A program made the position numbers and the translations under genes. A DNA stretch of 64,000 bases, taken from the NCBI GenBank assembly GCA_016794625.1, contig JAEUGY010000103.1, positions 62,001-126,000 of the forward strand. The letters run 5' to 3'. The notes under the pieces were generated by a model. The model made no database searches. It saw only the letters and a program-made list of their open reading frames with translations, and was not told the DNA's origin. Positions 34,736 through 42,621 of the stretch are shown here, piece by piece (position 1 is the stretch's first letter; each line of letters opens with the position of its first letter). This DNA comes from Opitutaceae bacterium (GTDB taxonomy: Bacteria > Verrucomicrobiota > Verrucomicrobiia > Opitutales > Opitutaceae).

Positions 34736-36301
34736 TCACCTCCCGGCCGCCGGGATGCGATTCAACGTATAGTAGGCACGATCGTAACGTAGCGACTGAC
34801 CCGAGGCCGATTGCAGGGGACCGAGCACCAGCTGGTGCACGAATCCCGCGCGCAGGCCGGAACAGGTCAACGTCACGACCCGACCGTCGGCGCTCACCTT
34901 CAGCCGGTCCACCGCGACATCCTGCGTCGCCGTCTCCGGACTGCCGTAGGCCTGTTGGTAAAGGTAGGTGTAGCTGCTCAGCTTGAACTGAGAGGGTGTA
35001 AGCGACGAGGGAGCGGCCACCGGTTCGGTGAAGGTCAGGCGGAAACCATCACTCGTCGCCTCCATCGTCTGCAGCTCAAACGGCACGTGACCGGTCCAGC
35101 GGATCCGTTCCAGGCCGAAGGAGCGGGACCCCAGGGAGTTCCAGCCGCGATTCGATTCTCCCACGATCATCGAACCGTCCTTGAGAAAGGCCATCTGCAG
35201 CACCGCGGATTGCATCTGGTCGAGGAAAGGGAAACAGGCCCCTTGATATTCGCCGTCGACTTTCTCCAGAAACACGCGGTTCACCTGCGCGAGCGTGAAA
35301 TCGCCAATGAAGAGCTGGCGCTCAAAAGGGCCGAAGGCCCCGGCGGTCTGGTTGCAGATGATGCCCGTCGTGCTCTGCCCCATCTTCACATAGGGAAACC
35401 AGACGGCCGGGAGCGCGAACCCCGGGATGCGCGCCGCCGCCTCCACCACGGTCAGTCCGCTCGGCAGGACGCCGGGGTCCTTGACCGGGGACTCCGGCCG
35501 CCGGGTGTCCGGGATGGAATCCGCATGTCCGTAGAAACGACCTGGTTGGACGTGGATCAACGGACAGGTTCCCCACCAGTTGCCTTGTTGATCCGTCGCA
35601 AACACATCACCCTCGGCGTTGAGGCCAAGCCCGAAGGGGGAACGAAAACCTGCCGCCACCGGCAGGAGTTCACCACCGGGGGCCTGTCGCATAGCCCATC
35701 CCCGCCACAGCGGGGTTCCCCCGCGGTGCCCGGCGAGTTTGGCCGGACTGCCAATGGTGACATTCAGCGTCACCCAGAGGTTGCCCGCAGGGTCAAAGAC
35801 GGGTCCGTACGCATACTCATGGTAGTTGCCGGACAAACCCCAGCCCGCCGCCACCGTCACGTATGTATCCGCCACGCCATCGCCATCGCGGTCCTCCATC
35901 CGGGTCACCTCGCTCCGTTGCGTGGTGTAAAGCGCGCCTTGATGCCAGGTCAGCCCGAGCGGTTCATGCAGGCCGCTCGCGAACTTCCGGTACCGCGCCC
36001 GGGTGGGGTCGTCGAGCGGGTTCTCGAGGATCCACACCTCGCCTTTGCGCAGCGTGAGCGCCGCGCGCCCGTCGGGCAGCACGGCAATGCCGCTGACCTC
36101 GAATTTGCTCTCGCTCGGCAGGGCGTACGGGGTCCGTTCGTAGGCCGCCCGTGGTTTTGTCCCGGCCTCTTCGGCCGCACGACCCGCCGGGGCGAAATAC
36201 CAGGGGACAAGCGCCAGCCAGGCCAAGGCGAGAGGAAGACCGCGCCCCGCGGCGGAGCGGCGGGCGGGGGTGCGAATGATCGACGGCAGGGTGAACCTCA
36301 T
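34736..36301 (-). CDS. PQQ-dependent sugar dehydrogenase-like beta-propeller protein
   Basis: The 521-aa product has a signal sequence (about 1-44, with an Arg-rich start and 'LPLALAWLALVPWYFAPAG'). A beta-propeller follows with 'VSGIAVLPDGRAALTLRKGEVW', 'RMEDRDGDGVADTY' (calcium-binding type), 'YGPVFDPAGNLWV', 'FRSPFGLGLNAEGDVFATDQQGNWWG' in pattern, and 'ERQLFIGDF'. This matches the soluble glucose dehydrogenase/membrane-bound dehydrogenase propellers of Planctomycetota and Verrucomicrobiota. It likely oxidises a sugar or alcohol in the periplasm. An Ig-like C-terminal domain closes it. It overlaps the cytochrome gene stop by ATGA; an ATG six bases upstream (36307) is the alternative start, and a GGAGGAG serves both. 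Confidence 0.85.
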   Translation of the reverse strand: MRFTLPSIIRTPARRSAAGRGLPLALAWLALVPWYFAPAGRAAEEAGTKPRAAYERTPYALPSESKFEVSGIAVLPDGRAALTLRKGEVWILENPLDDPTRARYRKFASGLHEPLGLTWHQGALYTTQRSEVTRMEDRDGDGVADTYVTVAAGWGLSGNYHEYAYGPVFDPAGNLWVTLNVTIGSPAKLAGHRGGTPLWRGWAMRQAPGGELLPVAAGFRSPFGLGLNAEGDVFATDQQGNWWGTCPLIHVQPGRFYGHADSIPDTRRPESPVKDPGVLPSGLTVVEAAARIPGFALPAVWFPYVKMGQSTTGIICNQTAGAFGPFERQLFIGDFTLAQVNRVFLEKVDGEYQGACFPFLDQMQSAVLQMAFLKDGSMIVGESNRGWNSLGSRSFGLERIRWTGHVPFELQTMEATSDGFRLTFTEPVAAPSSLTPSQFKLSSYTYLYQQAYGSPETATQDVAVDRLKVSADGRVVTLTCSGLRAGFVHQLVLGPLQSASGQSLRYDRAYYTLNRIPAAGR

Positions 36302-38520
36302 GGCCATGTCTCCTCCAGGGTCGCTTCGCCCGCCGCATCGAACGTCACCGGACGGGGCGATGCCTGCGGGGCGATGCCGCGGAAATACCATCCGGCTCCG
36401 CCGCCCCGGACCACCAGCGTCCGACGGTAGCCTCCGGAGCGGTCATCGGGACGCAGGGTGTCTTCGACCCGCAGGGTCTCGATGTCATAGTGAAACGTGG
36501 GAACGCCGTCCGGTCCAAGGGTGAATCCACGATAGCGATACCCAGCCGCCGCACCGGTCGGTCCGCCATCGGCAGGCGCGGGCCCAAGGGTCCGCGCGAA
36601 GGGCATCCACCCGGGCAGCGTGGTCACCGCCTCGCCAAGGGGCCGGGCCGGCGTCATGGCACGCTCCTCCCACGTGGTCAGCGCATCGAGGAACCGCCCG
36701 CGCCAGGTCAGCGCCCAGCGCACATCGAGCGCATCAAACGCGGCGTGTCGCCCCGACGGGCTGCCAACGGCAACGGCCTGCAGGCCGGCGCCGTCGAGAA
36801 AGGTGCGGAAGACGATCGGACGCGGGCCTGTCTCGGGCCTGAGCTCATACTCCCCGCTCTGCAACAAGCCAAAGGGCAGGAGCTGCTGGTCGATCTCCCT
36901 CAGGTAGGTCCAGAGCTGCTCGACCTCCTGGTCGGCCTTGGGACGGCCCATCAGCATCGGGGGCATGAGCGTGCCGGGCTGCACGGCCTGGGGATTGAGC
37001 AGGAGTTCCTTGAAATACTCCGGTCTCAGCCGCTCGACCGTGTGGTCGAGGGGCACCACGGGCATGCCGATCGACTTGCGATCGCGCAGGCCGTGACACG
37101 TGATGCAGCCGAGGCCGCCATCCTGGGTTCCCATCAGGGCGCGTCCGTAATGGGCGCGTTGATGCAACTGGCGGCCGCTGATGTCGATCGCGACGGGCTC
37201 CGCCCGCTGATCCGCCTTCTCCCAGACCGCGAGCACCGGCTCGCTCACCGCCCGGCCAAACGCGGGCATGCGCGCCGCCTGATAGGGGCGCACTTCGCCG
37301 CCACCCTCCCAGAGCAGCTTCTGCCACCAACTCCGGGTCAGCTTGCGGCCGGGGTGATCAAGCGCGGGGGGCAAGTTGCCCATGTCGCCCAGCGAATGCG
37401 CCCCGGAATCGGTGACCTCAAAGTACGCGGCGCGCGCCGGTTCGACTCCGCCCCGTCCGTCGCGGGCGTGGCAGGCGTAACAGTTCAGGCCCGCCATGAA
37501 TCGCGCGACCTCGAGCCGCGGCTCCGGTCGGAGGAAGTCGGCGTCGGTGCGCAGGCGTTCCAATGCCGTCCGCAGGGCCCGGCGCTGGTCCGCGTCGAGG
37601 CGAAAGTCCGGGGCGCGACCCGTCGGCGACGACGCCAGGCAGCCGCGCTCCGCGCCACCCGGCGCCGCATCCAGCGCCGGGCCGGCCGGGGCCGGCGGGA
37701 CCGGTGTCGCCGCGTCGGTGGTGTGACACGCGAGGCAGCCCAGCGTGGAGACCAGGCGGCGCCCCTCTGCAATCGTTGCCGGCGAGGAGGCCACCGTCAC
37801 CGGTCGGTTCACCGGCGCCCCCGCACGCTGCAGGTAGGCGGCCACATCCGCGGCTTCCTGCGCACTGAGGTGGCTCGACGGCATGCGACCCGCCGGTCGG
37901 GTGTGCAGCGGATCCTGCAGAAACCGAACGAGGGAGGCCCGGTCGTAGTACCGCGCCAGCTCCAGCGGGACTGAGGGTGAAGCGGGGGGCGGGGCGGCCA
38001 GTCCCGCCGCCGTCGCGGGCCGGGCCGATTCCTCCGGTGCATGACAGGCCACGCATCCGACCGTATGATACAGCGCCCGTCCGGATGCGATCGAACCCGG
38101 GGGCACCGGAGCCGGTTGCTCCGCCGCGGTCAGGGTGGAAAGGTAAGCGGCGAGCGCCTCGGCCTGTCCGGGGGCGAGCGCCGTGCGGGGCATGAGGGTG
38201 CCGGGTTTGAAGGACGACGGATCCGCGACCAGGGCCGCGAGCGCGGCCGGATTGAGTCGGGAGCCGACCTCGGCGAGCGAGAGTCGCGGCCTTGCTTCGA
38301 CCTGGGCCTCTCCGGGAAGCCGGTGGCAGGCTACGCAATTGAGCTCGCGCATGAGGAGGAGTCCCCCTTCGGCCTGAGCCGGGACGTCGGCTGCGCGGCG
38401 ATGAAAGCGTTCAAAGCCCGGCACGATCGGCGCGGCCTCCGCACCTGTCGCGAGGGCCAGGACGCACCCGAGCCACCACCCACTCCGGACCGGACGCGTC
38501 ACAAAGCATGAGGTCTGCAT
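36298..38520 (-). CDS. Secreted multiheme c-type cytochrome with five CxxCH motifs
   Basis: The 740-aa product has a signal peptide (about 1-30). Five heme c sites are visible: CVACH 62-66, CVACH 156-160, CLACH 262-266, CYACH 347-351 and CITCH 472-476. Several are followed by Met-containing loops ('PGTLMP', 'AGRMPSSHLS', 'AARMPAFG', 'PGTLMPPML') that could be axial ligands. Residues from about 530 form a separate beta-rich domain with 'FRTFLDGAGLQAVAVGSPSG'. It should shuttle electrons in the periplasm. Its gene is coupled by ATGA to the PQQ-dehydrogenase-like gene, so it is the probable electron acceptor. It is second in the leftward operon beginning with the isomerase. Confidence 0.93.
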   Translation of the reverse strand: MQTSCFVTRPVRSGWWLGCVLALATGAEAAPIVPGFERFHRRAADVPAQAEGGLLLMRELNCVACHRLPGEAQVEARPRLSLAEVGSRLNPAALAALVADPSSFKPGTLMPRTALAPGQAEALAAYLSTLTAAEQPAPVPPGSIASGRALYHTVGCVACHAPEESARPATAAGLAAPPPASPSVPLELARYYDRASLVRFLQDPLHTRPAGRMPSSHLSAQEAADVAAYLQRAGAPVNRPVTVASSPATIAEGRRLVSTLGCLACHTTDAATPVPPAPAGPALDAAPGGAERGCLASSPTGRAPDFRLDADQRRALRTALERLRTDADFLRPEPRLEVARFMAGLNCYACHARDGRGGVEPARAAYFEVTDSGAHSLGDMGNLPPALDHPGRKLTRSWWQKLLWEGGGEVRPYQAARMPAFGRAVSEPVLAVWEKADQRAEPVAIDISGRQLHQRAHYGRALMGTQDGGLGCITCHGLRDRKSIGMPVVPLDHTVERLRPEYFKELLLNPQAVQPGTLMPPMLMGRPKADQEVEQLWTYLREIDQQLLPFGLLQSGEYELRPETGPRPIVFRTFLDGAGLQAVAVGSPSGRHAAFDALDVRWALTWRGRFLDALTTWEERAMTPARPLGEAVTTLPGWMPFARTLGPAPADGGPTGAAAGYRYRGFTLGPDGVPTFHYDIETLRVEDTLRPDDRSGGYRRTLVVRGGGAGWYFRGIAPQASPRPVTFDAAGEATLEETWP

Positions 38521-38524
38521 GGGA

Positions 38525-39469
38525 TCAGGCCGGTAGTCCGTTCAGGATCGTCTCCAGGTGGCCGCGCGCGCGGTTGATTTCGGCGGTGACCAGCGCCGCG
38601 GTCTCGAGGATGGGCCGGCCGCGGGGCGTGGGGTGCATGAAGATCTCTGTCCAGCCGGCAAAACGGATGTCCCGCAGCGCCCGCAACAACGGCGCATAGT
38701 CGAGCGTTCCGCGACCGGGCAGCTGCATGAGTTCTTCCTCCAACGGCATCGGCTTCATGCAGCCCTTGCCATACTCCCAGGCATAAAACAGCAGCAGCCG
38801 GTCACCCAGATCGCGGATCAGGCCCGCCAGCAGCGCCGGATCCTGCGGCAGGTGGTAGGGCGCGAGCGCCACTCCGAGCGGAAGGCCGCGGGAAAACTCG
38901 AGCATCCAGCGCAGGGAATCCGGCAGGTTGATCAGGTTGTTGCTGTGATTTTCAATGGCGATGCTCACTCCGGTCTCGGCGGCCCGGGCGAGCGAAGGGC
39001 GCAGCGCCTCGACGAAACGCCGCACCTCCTCCTTCAACGCGGGCCCGGTCAGGCCCACTTCGCCCTTGCCTCCGGTCACGACCAACTGGCCGCCATGCGA
39101 GGCGACGAATTGCAGCTCGTCGTTCAAGCCAAAGGGACCCAGGTCAAAACGGGTCGTCAGCGCAAGGGTGACCCCGTGGCGGCGCAACGTTGCGGTCAGG
39201 CGCTCGCGTCCCCACGCGTCCGCTTCCTCCCGCTGGGTGCCATGCCGGCGGGGCCAGAGGTCGATCGCCGAGGAGCCTTGTTTGCGCACCTCCGGGAGGA
39301 TTTCATCCAGCGACAGACCGCCATAGAGACTCGACGCCACCGCGTAGCGCAACGTGAACGGGCGGCGGGCCGACGCCCCCAGCCGGGCAGGTGCGGCCAG
39401 AAGGCCGGCGGCGGACAGGCTGGCGGTTTCGAGAAAGGCGCGACGCGACAACGACGGGGGGGAAGCCAT
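38525..39469 (-). CDS. Secreted sugar phosphate isomerase/epimerase family TIM-barrel protein
   Basis: The 314-aa product starts with a probable Tat signal 'SLSRRAFLETASLSAAGLLA'. The xylose isomerase-like TIM barrel follows: 'YAVASSLYGGLSLDEILPEVRKQG' in pattern, 'AIDLWPRRHG', 'VSIAIENHSNNLINLPDSL' (metal-ligand Glu and His) and 'LLFYAWEYG', 'WTEIFMHPTPRG'. Family members isomerise, epimerise or hydrate sugars and keto-sugars. A Tat-exported member works in the periplasm, alongside the cytochrome and propeller encoded downstream (4-bp gap). It is the first gene of the leftward operon and is divergent from the GntR gene across an operator-like palindrome. Confidence 0.87.
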   Translation of the reverse strand: MASPPSLSRRAFLETASLSAAGLLAAPARLGASARRPFTLRYAVASSLYGGLSLDEILPEVRKQGSSAIDLWPRRHGTQREEADAWGRERLTATLRRHGVTLALTTRFDLGPFGLNDELQFVASHGGQLVVTGGKGEVGLTGPALKEEVRRFVEALRPSLARAAETGVSIAIENHSNNLINLPDSLRWMLEFSRGLPLGVALAPYHLPQDPALLAGLIRDLGDRLLLFYAWEYGKGCMKPMPLEEELMQLPGRGTLDYAPLLRALRDIRFAGWTEIFMHPTPRGRPILETAALVTAEINRARGHLETILNGLPA

Positions 39470-39572
39470 ACAAATCCAGGGGTGGGATTGATCAGCGGTT
39501 GACCCTTCTGGGCCGCCCAGACGGACACCGGCTCGGTTCGACGGTCCCGGCATGGTTTGCCCCGGTTGTCAT

Positions 39573-39582
39573 TTGTCAACAA
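39573..39582. promoter_or_regulatory. Putative GntR operator, site A
   Basis: The perfect 10-bp palindrome TTGTCAACAA lies in the 172-bp divergent spacer between the isomerase operon and the GntR gene, 60 bp before the GntR start. A TTGACT -35-like box follows it directly on the plus strand, and the palindrome itself contains TTGACA on the minus strand. The same motif occurs at two other promoters of this locus. Confidence 0.6.
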
Positions 39583-39641
39583 TGTTTGACTCGCAATCTG
39601 AGTTGCCAACGCTGCCGTCCCGCCTTGCCCTCCTCGCATTC

Positions 39642-40241
39642 ATGAAGCTTGCCGCCAACCTCCAGGAACAGGTCGCGTCCCATCTGCGCCGCCGCATCCT
39701 TTCCGGACAGCTGCTGCCCGGTACTCCGCTGCGGGAGCAATCGCTGGCGGTGGAGTTTGGCATCAGTCGCGGTCCGATCCGCGATGCGTTGCTGCATCTG
39801 ACCAAGGAGGGTCTGCTCATCGCCAAACCCAACGTGGGGGTCCGCGTCGCCAACGAGCCGTCCGGGTTTAAACGCAATGTCATCGTGCACCTGCGGCGGG
39901 AAATCGAGGCCTCGGCGGTCACGGCCTGGTTCGGCACCCGGGATCCGGCCCTGCTAAAGCGGCTGGACGACAATCTTTCCCTCTACAAAGACGCGTGCGG
40001 CGGCAGCGACCTCGGTCAGGTGGTCGAACTCGACATGGCCTTCCACCGGTTGCTGGTGGAGACCGCGGACAACGGCAGTCTGGTCGATCTCTGGCTGCCG
40101 ATCATGCTGCGCATGTTCCTGCGGTATTCGCGTCACCGCGACTTGATGGAAAGCTACCACGAACACGCCGGCATCGTCCGCGCCATGCATGGCGGCCGCG
40201 AGTGGGAGGCCCTCGAGGCACTCAAGCTGCACATCGTCTGA
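39642..40241 (+). CDS. GntR family transcriptional regulator, FadR/FCD subfamily
   Basis: The 199-aa product has an N-terminal winged helix ('QEQVASHLRRRILSGQLLPGTPLREQSLAVEFGISRGPIRDALLHL' pattern, residues about 6-52; key residues G-L-PG..L.E..LA...G.SR.P.R.AL..L). The FCD effector domain (about 75-199) carries 'ELDMAFHRLLVE' and a final 'HAGIVRAM', the Asp/His set that binds a metal and a carboxylate ligand in this subfamily. FCD regulators usually sense organic acids or sugar acids. Palindromes TTGTYAACAA near this gene and its neighbours are its likely operators. A start 60 bp upstream (ATG 39582) is possible but would overlap the operator. Confidence 0.9.
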   Translation: MKLAANLQEQVASHLRRRILSGQLLPGTPLREQSLAVEFGISRGPIRDALLHLTKEGLLIAKPNVGVRVANEPSGFKRNVIVHLRREIEASAVTAWFGTRDPALLKRLDDNLSLYKDACGGSDLGQVVELDMAFHRLLVETADNGSLVDLWLPIMLRMFLRYSRHRDLMESYHEHAGIVRAMHGGREWEALEALKLHIV

Positions 40242-40269
40242 CCCGCCCGTTTCCCCGGCCCTTCCGATC

Positions 40270-41502
40270 TCAGGTCGCCGCACGGGCCGCCGCTGGCGGC
40301 GCCGTATGGACCGCGCCACGCGTTTCCAGATCCGTGACGACGTCCGCGGTGTAACCCAGTTCGAGCAGCACCTCCCGGGTGTGCTCGCCGAGTTCGGCGG
40401 CGAAAACCCGGGGACGGGGTGGCGTGCCGTGCAGGCGCACCGGAGTACCGAGGAGCCGAAAGGCCCCCGCGGTCGGGTGCTCCATGTCGACCACCATTGC
40501 ATTGGCCTTCAGCTGCGGGTCCTCCGCCGCCTCCCCGATCGTATTGATGCGGGCGCAGAGCACTCCCTTGGCTTCCAATTCCACCATCCACTCCGATGTC
40601 GTTCGTTCGCGGAACCGCGCCGCCAGCAGGGCGTTCAGCTCCGCGCGATGCTCCGCCTGCAGGGCGTGGGTGTTGAACCGCGGCCGCTGTGAAACGTCGT
40701 CGAGCCCCAGCGCGAGCGAAATGTCCTTCAGCGAATTGTCGCTGAACACCGGCGAAATCTCGATGTATCCATCCCGGGTGGCGAACGACTTGTCGATGAT
40801 GCTCTCGTTCGCGATCACACCTGACATTTCCGTGATGCGGTCCGCGTTCATCTCCGCCGGTCCTTCCCACGAGTGCGCATGGAACGCGACGCTGAGCAGA
40901 TCGGTGGTTACCCGCTGGCCGACGCCCGTGCGCACGCGCGCCAGCAGCGCCATGAGGATGCCCTGCATCAGCATCAAACCCGCCGCGTAGTCCGCGGAGA
41001 TGCCCGCCGGGATCGGCGGCTTCGCCGGATCCGGCTGCACAAACCATCCGGCCTCCGCCCGCGCCATAAGATCGTGTCCGCCGCGGGCCCGGTCCGCCGA
41101 CGGACCCTGATCACCCCAGCCACCGGACCACGCATAGACGATCCGCGGGTTGATCTTGGCCAGCTCGTCATAACCAAAACCGAGCTTCTCCATCACGCCG
41201 GCCCGGAAATTGTGCACCACCACGTCCGCTTTCCGCACCAGGTCATAGATGGCGCGGCGGCCGAGGGGATGCTTCACATCGATCGCGACGCTGCGTTTGT
41301 TGCGATTGAGCCCGGCGAACGGGAGGCTGACCCCGTTGACAAAGGGTCCCCACCGTCGGCTCCAATCGCCCGAACCGGGGCGCTCCACCTTGATCACATC
41401 CGCGCCGTAGTCGGCCAGGATTTGCGTCCCAACGGGGCCTTGGTACACATGCGTAAAATCGAGCACACGGATACCCGTGAGTGCTGAATGGGGCGAATTC
41501 AT
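40270..41502 (-). CDS. Class III CoA-transferase, CaiB/BaiF family
   Basis: The 410-aa product shows the family start 'LTGIRVLDFTHVYQGPVGTQILADYGADVIKVERPGSGDW' in pattern, 'NRNKRSVAIDVKHPLGR', 'VVHNFRAGVMEKLGFGYDEL', and the active-site segment 'RGGHDLMARAEAGW' with the Asp that forms the mixed anhydride. 'GQRVTTDLLSVAF' follows. Such enzymes move CoA from an acyl-CoA donor to an organic acid. It is convergent with GntR (28 bp) and divergent from the enoyl-CoA hydratase gene across operator site B. Together they point to CoA-activated degradation of an organic acid. Confidence 0.93.
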   Translation of the reverse strand: MNSPHSALTGIRVLDFTHVYQGPVGTQILADYGADVIKVERPGSGDWSRRWGPFVNGVSLPFAGLNRNKRSVAIDVKHPLGRRAIYDLVRKADVVVHNFRAGVMEKLGFGYDELAKINPRIVYAWSGGWGDQGPSADRARGGHDLMARAEAGWFVQPDPAKPPIPAGISADYAAGLMLMQGILMALLARVRTGVGQRVTTDLLSVAFHAHSWEGPAEMNADRITEMSGVIANESIIDKSFATRDGYIEISPVFSDNSLKDISLALGLDDVSQRPRFNTHALQAEHRAELNALLAARFRERTTSEWMVELEAKGVLCARINTIGEAAEDPQLKANAMVVDMEHPTAGAFRLLGTPVRLHGTPPRPRVFAAELGEHTREVLLELGYTADVVTDLETRGAVHTAPPAAARAAT

Positions 41503-41533
41503 CGGCGCCCACTAAGCAAGACTCGATTGTTTA

Positions 41534-41543
41534 TTGTCAACAA
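41534..41543. promoter_or_regulatory. Putative GntR operator, site B
   Basis: TTGTCAACAA lies midway in the 110-bp divergent spacer between the CoA-transferase gene and the enoyl-CoA hydratase gene. A TTGACA box follows five bases later on the plus strand. On the minus strand the palindrome contains TTGACA, spaced 17 nt from GCTTAG. A bound regulator would block both promoters. Confidence 0.65.
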
Positions 41544-41612
41544 TACGTTTGACAGACTGTGCTTCCCGGCTCCGCCTAGGCACGTCGTCACCCACCCCAG
41601 CCGGGGCACCCC

Positions 41613-42398
41613 ATGCAAACCGAGCTTACCCTGACGTTTTCCGATTCCGTCGCCGTTGTCACCCTCTGTCCGCCCGAGGGCAAACCGCCGACATTGGACG
41701 TGCCGCTGATGGATCGGCTCGACGGGGTCTGCGCCGAGGTGGAGGCGCGTTCGGGGAACCTCGTGGCCGTCGTGCTGCGCAGTGCGTCTCCGAAGTTCTT
41801 CTGCGCCGGCGCGAACTTGAAGGTGATGGAAACCATCAACGCCGACACCATCACGCCCTGGGTGCTGCGCGGCCACCGTCTGATGAACCGTCTGGAAGCC
41901 TTGCCCGTGCCCGTGGTGGCCGTGGTCGAAGGCTACGCCATGGGCGGCGGCCTGGAACTGGCCATGGCGTGCGACCTCATCTTCAGCTCCTCCACCGCGC
42001 GGTTTGGGCAGTCCGAGGCGCGGCTGGGTCTCGTCACCGGCTGGGGCGGCGCTTACCGGCTGTCGCGTCGGGTGGGCTTGTCGCGGGCCAAGGAAATGGC
42101 TTTCACCGGGCGTCTGGTCGAGGCCGCGGAGGCCGCCTCCCTCGGGCTGACCGACTGGTGTGGGACCTCCGCCGACCTCGAGCAACATCTCGCCGGTTTC
42201 CTCGCCGCGGTCCGCGACAACAGTCGGGCCGCCGTGCGGGAGATGAAGGCGATCCTGGCCACGTGCGGCAGCACGACGATCGAGGAAAACGCCGAGATCG
42301 AGGCGGCGGCTTCCCGGCGCTGTCTGACCGACGGCGACGCGCCGGCGCGTCTCGAAGCGTTTTTCGCCGCCCGTCGCAAGTCGCGTCCCGGTTCGTGA
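41613..42398 (+). CDS. Enoyl-CoA hydratase/isomerase (crotonase) family protein
   Basis: The 261-aa product has the crotonase oxyanion-hole segments 'FFCAGANLKVM' and 'GYAMGGGLELAMACD' and the later 'SEARLGLVTGWGGAYRL'. Both glutamates used by hydratases (the Glu of GGGLELA and the Glu of SEARLG) are present, so hydratase activity is likely rather than a dehalogenase or hydrolase variant. It adds water to an enoyl-CoA in the cytoplasm. With the CoA-transferase next to it, it forms a small acyl-CoA pathway. The start at 41613 follows operator site B by 69 bp. No terminator is seen before the downstream TonB receptor promoter. Confidence 0.92.
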   Translation: MQTELTLTFSDSVAVVTLCPPEGKPPTLDVPLMDRLDGVCAEVEARSGNLVAVVLRSASPKFFCAGANLKVMETINADTITPWVLRGHRLMNRLEALPVPVVAVVEGYAMGGGLELAMACDLIFSSSTARFGQSEARLGLVTGWGGAYRLSRRVGLSRAKEMAFTGRLVEAAEAASLGLTDWCGTSADLEQHLAGFLAAVRDNSRAAVREMKAILATCGSTTIEENAEIEAAASRRCLTDGDAPARLEAFFAARRKSRPGS

Positions 42399-42496
42399 AC
42401 CCCGGCACCGCCTGACCTCATCCGCGTCATTTCGCGTTCCCGCCCCGCCGCCCCAGTCCGCTCCTTGCTTCCCGTTTCGACCTGAATTTTTGGCTT

Positions 42497-42506
42497 TTGT
42501 TAACAA
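42497..42506. promoter_or_regulatory. Putative GntR operator, site C1
   Basis: TTGTTAACAA is a perfect palindrome that differs from sites A and B only at the central base pair. It lies 116 bp upstream of the TonB receptor start. A -35-like TTGACG (42513-42518) follows. Its centre is 25 bp from that of site C2. Confidence 0.62.
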
Positions 42507-42521
42507 TGCGGCTTGACGGGA

Positions 42522-42531
42522 TTGTTAACAA
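42522..42531. promoter_or_regulatory. Putative GntR operator, site C2
   Basis: TTGTTAACAA, extended to the perfect 12-bp palindrome ATTGTTAACAAT (42521-42532), lies just downstream of the -35-like TTGACG. It thus sits inside the promoter spacer, a typical repressor position. It forms a tandem pair with site C1. Confidence 0.65.
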
Positions 42532-42621
42532 TTCTTACCCCCGTTCTGCTACTCGGCCGCTTGTCCCCACCACCCCTTGCTCCGCCACCCCGCGGTTCGC
42601 GAGCCCTGTCCCATCCTTGTT

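Noticed and set aside
34811..36430. A 539-aa plus-strand frame, and similarly 36490-37974
   Set aside because: Both lie antisense to the propeller dehydrogenase and five-heme cytochrome genes, which have clear domains; the plus-strand products have none.
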